Assembly (NCBI GenBank): GCA_017165825.1
Contig: CM029367.1
Span: 7,919,723 to 7,983,722 of the forward strand
Source: Hepsetus odoe
Lineage: Eukaryota > Chordata > Actinopteri > Characiformes > Hepsetidae
DNA length: 64,000 nucleotides
Direction: 5' to 3'
The translations under genes were made by a program, and so were the position numbers. Each line of letters begins with the position of its first letter. The stretch's first letter is position 1. Positions 34,601 through 40,125 of this stretch are shown here, piece after piece. The notes beneath the pieces were generated by a model that worked only from the letters and a program-made list of their open reading frames with translations, did not search any database and had not been told where the DNA came from.

Positions 34601-36732
34601 GTTGAAGTGTGTTCTTTCTTTTCCCTCCATCCAGAAAAAGCCCAAACTGTGGAAGCACAGTTAATGGAAAGCCACAGAGAGGAAGCCAGTCAACTGCAAA
34701 AGATAATTGCTCAAAAAGATGATGATGTTAACAGAGTTGTACAACGCTATGAGCAAGTTATTCAGGTAGTATACAGTATACAGTATTTTGATAACCAGCA
34801 GTGTCAGTCTCCAAGAGTATAAGGCAAAAAGCAGCAGTAATAAAGAAAAATGTATACATCAATAAAATATCTCAATTCTGCTAAAATACTTTGGCAGGTC
34901 CCAAATGCCTTTAGGGGCTGTAGTTTAAATTTTTTATATATAACTGTCCATTTTTAATGGAATGGATTTTTGACCACACAGAATCGTGAAGAAGAGATGG
35001 GTACTCGTGTGTGGGAAGTACAGAAAGAGCTTGAGGATTTGCAGCAGCGGAGCCTCAGTGGTCCTATGGTATGCAAAAGGAGTTCCCACGACTGCTAGCA
35101 GATGGAGCCGTTTACCTCCTCATAAAACAACTTTGTTTTCTCATGCGAGGGCAACTCACTAAATAGTGGAGGTTCTTGTGTAGATCTTCTAGAACCATTT
35201 GAAAGGCCTGGATTTGCAACTCTGTCCCACTTGTAACTTGTAACTTTACATATAATCTCTTTAAAACACTTAGAACACTCCACTCTGTTTGTGACTGTCA
35301 GTTTTCCTAATCCATACTTTTCTCAGGATTTGCCTTTACGGTTGCGAAAAAAAGACAATCTGCGATGTTCAGGAGTGGTTTTAAGGACATGTTAGAATAA
35401 TGGCGTATGTCCAATGATCGTGAAATTTGAAAAGAATATCTATTCATTTTGCTATTTCTTTGTACATTGATATGTCTGTCTTGATTTTCAGGGCCTTGAG
35501 GAATTTCAGGTCAGTGCACTTTTATATGATCTCACTTTGAAATTGAATTTCTTTTGTTTGGCACATTGGCAAATTTTGAGTACCACAGCTAGAGGAAAGC
35601 AGTCATTAGTCAACTTGATAGATATTTTCTTTATGAATCAAGAAATTCCCAAAAAGCTCACTTTTGGCTCTGCTTCTCACTTTTGTCTCAATCATTTCAC
35701 CCTGTCCTACTCAGGTCCAGTTGGCTGGAAGACCACCCTGCTGAGTGAGGCAAAACTGAAAGAGCAGGAGTACCAAGATCGGGTGAATGTGGCTTAAAAA
35801 AGTATAATGGGATAGTGGAAGAAATGTTATCATCATGATTTTCTTCTCCCTCCTGGTTGAATATGACAGGAAATCCTGTTTAAGTTCATTACTCAGCACA
35901 CATGCTTACACTTACTGTTCTTAGTAAGGCTATGTATCCACCGAGATGTATAATATATACATTTATTTATTTATTTAACTTTAGCATTTTCTTATAATAA
36001 CAAAGTGGAAAAGGCGCAATGTGTATAACATGGTAAAATCTATTCCTGTGACATGAAATAGTTTTATTCCTGAAAAAAATTAATGAATGCCTTAGTACTT
36101 CTCATTTTAAAATATGCTTTTGACTCTTTTTTCCAGATTCATACTCTAGAGGACAAGATAAGAAGTTCTTATAAAAACTCTGTTGTTACTCACCTAGGAA
36201 GCACATATAGAGGTGAAAATCTTACCCCGCAACACACATCCATGCACACACACAGCTTTCAGTAATTTATTTAAAGCCCTATATTAGTAGGACTGTGGCT
36301 TGGGTTTTTGTCTTCACCAATGTGCTTTGTGTTTCATCCATGACTGAGAGTTTCCTTGTGAACCAATACAAACTTTGGTGTCCAGTGTAGTGGCCTTGGC
36401 AGGGGGATCATGCTCCAATACTCTTAATCAATCAACTCTGTTACACACATGCATCACTGTATTCATCTCCAAAACATGGAGAGCAAGTGCCAAGAGTATT
36501 TGAGTTAAAACAGAAGGTTGGTCATGGGCTGAACATTAACCTCTTCATGGACCTTCCCTGCTGAATTGTGGCAAGGAAAGTGTGTCTGAGGGGCAGGGGG
36601 AGAGAAGCTAGAAAGCTCATCCATGTATTTAATGGTTTTCACAGACTCTCCTGTTCCCACATAGAGAATCTGGATTAGTTTAAACCTTGGTTGCATATAG
36701 AAAAAAAAGTCTTAAGTAGTAGAAATATATGA

Positions 36733-36821
<89 letters not shown>

Positions 36822-39800
36822 ATTAATCTTCACAGCTTGATTTTACAAGATGTATAATACAGGTTTTTGAGGGGAAAAACACTGCTGAGAAGGGCTTTTA
36901 TAAAAGAAATCTTATTCGGCCTAAAGCCATTTAGCCATGAACAGTCATGAACATGAAGTTAGGATGAGAATTTGAGCTTGGACGTTTTTTTTTTTTTAAA
37001 CAACAAAATAGCCAGGTTACATCTAATGAATAAATTAGAAGATTTTTAGATTATCATATTAAAACAAAATATGGTTTTTGGTATGTAAAACCATATTTCC
37101 ATAATAGGTGGCGCTCAGGGAAACTAATAAAATAGAAGCACAATTTTGGACATAAACAAAAATATCCTATGTAAAGGATATAGCACCTGCTGTTTTTTTC
37201 AGTACGCTATACTCAACAAAAATTGCCATAGTTAATAAATAAATAAATAAATAAAATCATCTTTTGTTATTTCAGAAAATTAAAATTGTTTTGTTTTGTT
37301 AGAGGCTGGCCTAGAGGAGGATTTTAGTGGTCTGTCACTGAACACTAGTTGGTTATGTGAAAAGGCTGAAGTATGCTGAAAGAATTGTATTTGTGTCAAG
37401 TTTAGGCATTGATGAATACAAAAATCTTATTTGCCTATCTTTGCCTTTCATTTTTACATATTTATCTAAATTACAATTTAATCTCCATTAAATCAGAGTA
37501 TCTTCCCCTGAGGAATGTGATGAAAAGTTAGCCTTCTAAATTTCATATTTATAATTATCCAGCTTATTAATAGTCTTAAAACCATGTGCTTGTTGCTTAA
37601 TTGATTATAATGCTGCATTTAAATAAGGTGATAACCTTTATGATAATGAATGAATAACCCCTGTATCTCTTATAAACATTATTGTTTTTGTTTTTTTTTG
37701 CTTGTTTTTTCTTTTTTTAATCATTGACCCTTCAATTAAAACTCTTAACTCTTCAAATAAATGATCGGCAAATAAATAAAAACCTTTTCACACATTCCAG
37801 GCTGTTGCAAGCTCCAAAATATATAAAATTACAAGAAAGAATCGACTACAATCAGTGTAGTGAACAAAGTGTAAATTATGCTGCAAGTAACTGTTTTGTT
37901 GAAGGTCCATTAGTATGTGTTAGTACCTGTAATAAGCCACTCCATGTATCTTACTTAGTATGTTTTCTTCTATCTACCTTGGTAGAAGGGTGTGTGAACA
38001 TGGTGTAAGTCTCAGATTTCCAGCAATCAGCCCCTGCTGTGGCAATAATGTGTGTTCAGACATGCTGGCATCAGGTCCCTTTGGCAGATCACTTTATTTA
38101 CGACTAGCTCCTTTATCTACGCATCCTGATCAAAGGCTTGTTTGGGTTGGCCTGGCACTTCTGTTCCCCTTCAGATTGTCTGGTACATCCGTGAACCATC
38201 AGTGTCATCAGTTGCTGTTAAATGGCATTCCAGAAAAGCTAGTGGTTTAAGTATGCTCACTGCAGGTTGTTTATAGACATCATGAGGTCATGGCTTTTTC
38301 TTTAGCTTGTTCCATTAATTCTCTAGTTGGCAATATATGAAATGCTTCTGGGTATTTACTTTTTCAGCTTACTCTGTATGTATGACTGATGAACAACTAT
38401 ACTATAAGTTTTAATAAATGTTGGTTTGGTTTTACAAATTGACACCTATTCATTATCATTAATTTGTTTCAAACTTTCATAACTGAAAAATCTCAAATGC
38501 CTTATTCTTTACTAGGACAAAAGCTCATTGGTTCCGCTAGTGGCAGTGAAAATTTTCCCCACATAATCCATAATCCTTATGTGTCATTTAAAGTACTCTG
38601 TGCCAAAATTGGACTCTACTTTCATTACGAAAAAGGGGAAAAGGTCCAGAAACAACCCACCCAAGTAAAAAAAGACCACTTGTATTTTAGCAACAATGCA
38701 GCTGTTATACTTTTTCAATATTATTGAAAATTGTGTGCCTAACTAGCATGACTGAGGCCAGATCATGCCTTGCAGTCGTGCTACTGAGTGATTTACTGAG
38801 TGATTCCGGCTTTTCAGAGTTGAGAGAGATAGAGGAAAACAGACAGAGCCCTGTTGTACACTGTGACCAAAAGTACTGCACCTAAGCACTTATATAACTG
38901 TCATTACATGGGTCAAACCCTCAGGCACAGGCCCATATGGGGAAATTCTAGTGAGTCATCTAAAGAAAAGCACACACTGATCATCTTTCTCATCTTTTCC
39001 TGTAGTGACCAATGTCCACTCTTTTTCTTTGTGTCAACTCACACTTAATTGGTGGCGTTAAGGTAAAGTAGGCCAAGGGAAATCACATTTGATACGTTTG
39101 TAAGCCTGTCAGCTACCTACTCTGGTTGTAATTAGGGCCCTTAGAGAACAGTATGTGGTTGAAGCAGGAACTGGAGGGCAGAGAGAGAGGGCGTTGCTAG
39201 GGGAGTTTATAGGCTGCCTGCTAATCTCTTACCTTGAGGGGTTGTTTTCCAGTAACACTTTGCTCAGTGGTACACACTTAGGATTAGCTGATATCATCCA
39301 CTAACAATGAATGAATTTTGTTTCTTTTCAGAACCCTCAAACTACAGTGTTGATTCCCTCTCTGAGCCCACCGAGTTTGAGTACCTGCGGAAAGTCATGT
39401 TTGAGTATATGATGGGACGAGAGACAAAGGTATGTTTCAACTTTCCATGCAAAGAGGCTTGATTTATATTTAGGATCCTTTAGTCCTATAAATGAAGAAG
39501 CGTGTGCGTGAGTCTTAAAGATTAGATCATTTACAGGTAGCAAAATGCAGCTATGGCTCAAATTGATACCATAGGTATGACACTACCACTTTTTTAGAGA
39601 AAACTGCAAGTTTGTATGGTGTCCAGACAAGGAGAGTGCACATAAACATACATCCCTTGGCAAGACTCCAATGTTCCACTGTCCAAGTTGCAGTAATTGG
39701 GTCTGGATAAGAGTGTGGTTAAAAGTTTCATATCTGTATCATGGCGACATAAAATGAGCAAAAGAGATGTCCTTAGATTTTAACCTCTTGGATGCCATAT

Positions 39801-40075
39801 GCTGACCAGATCTACAATTCACTGGAGCCAGGCTCTTGACTTTGCATTTTCCTGGGAAAAAGAGTAAAGGTCTAACCAAGACCAAACACATGCAAACATC
39901 ACTCACACATGCAGTGTAAGTATCAGTATGATAGGTGTTGAGTTTTTTCAGAGCGCAGTATGTTTAGCTCTAGCTTCTTCTCCATCATTGTCACCCATCG
40001 TCATTAGTGAATTAAGTTGCTCAAGAAACAAATATATATATATATATATATATCACTATTTTCACTTGATAATCA

Positions 40076-40125
<50 letters not shown>

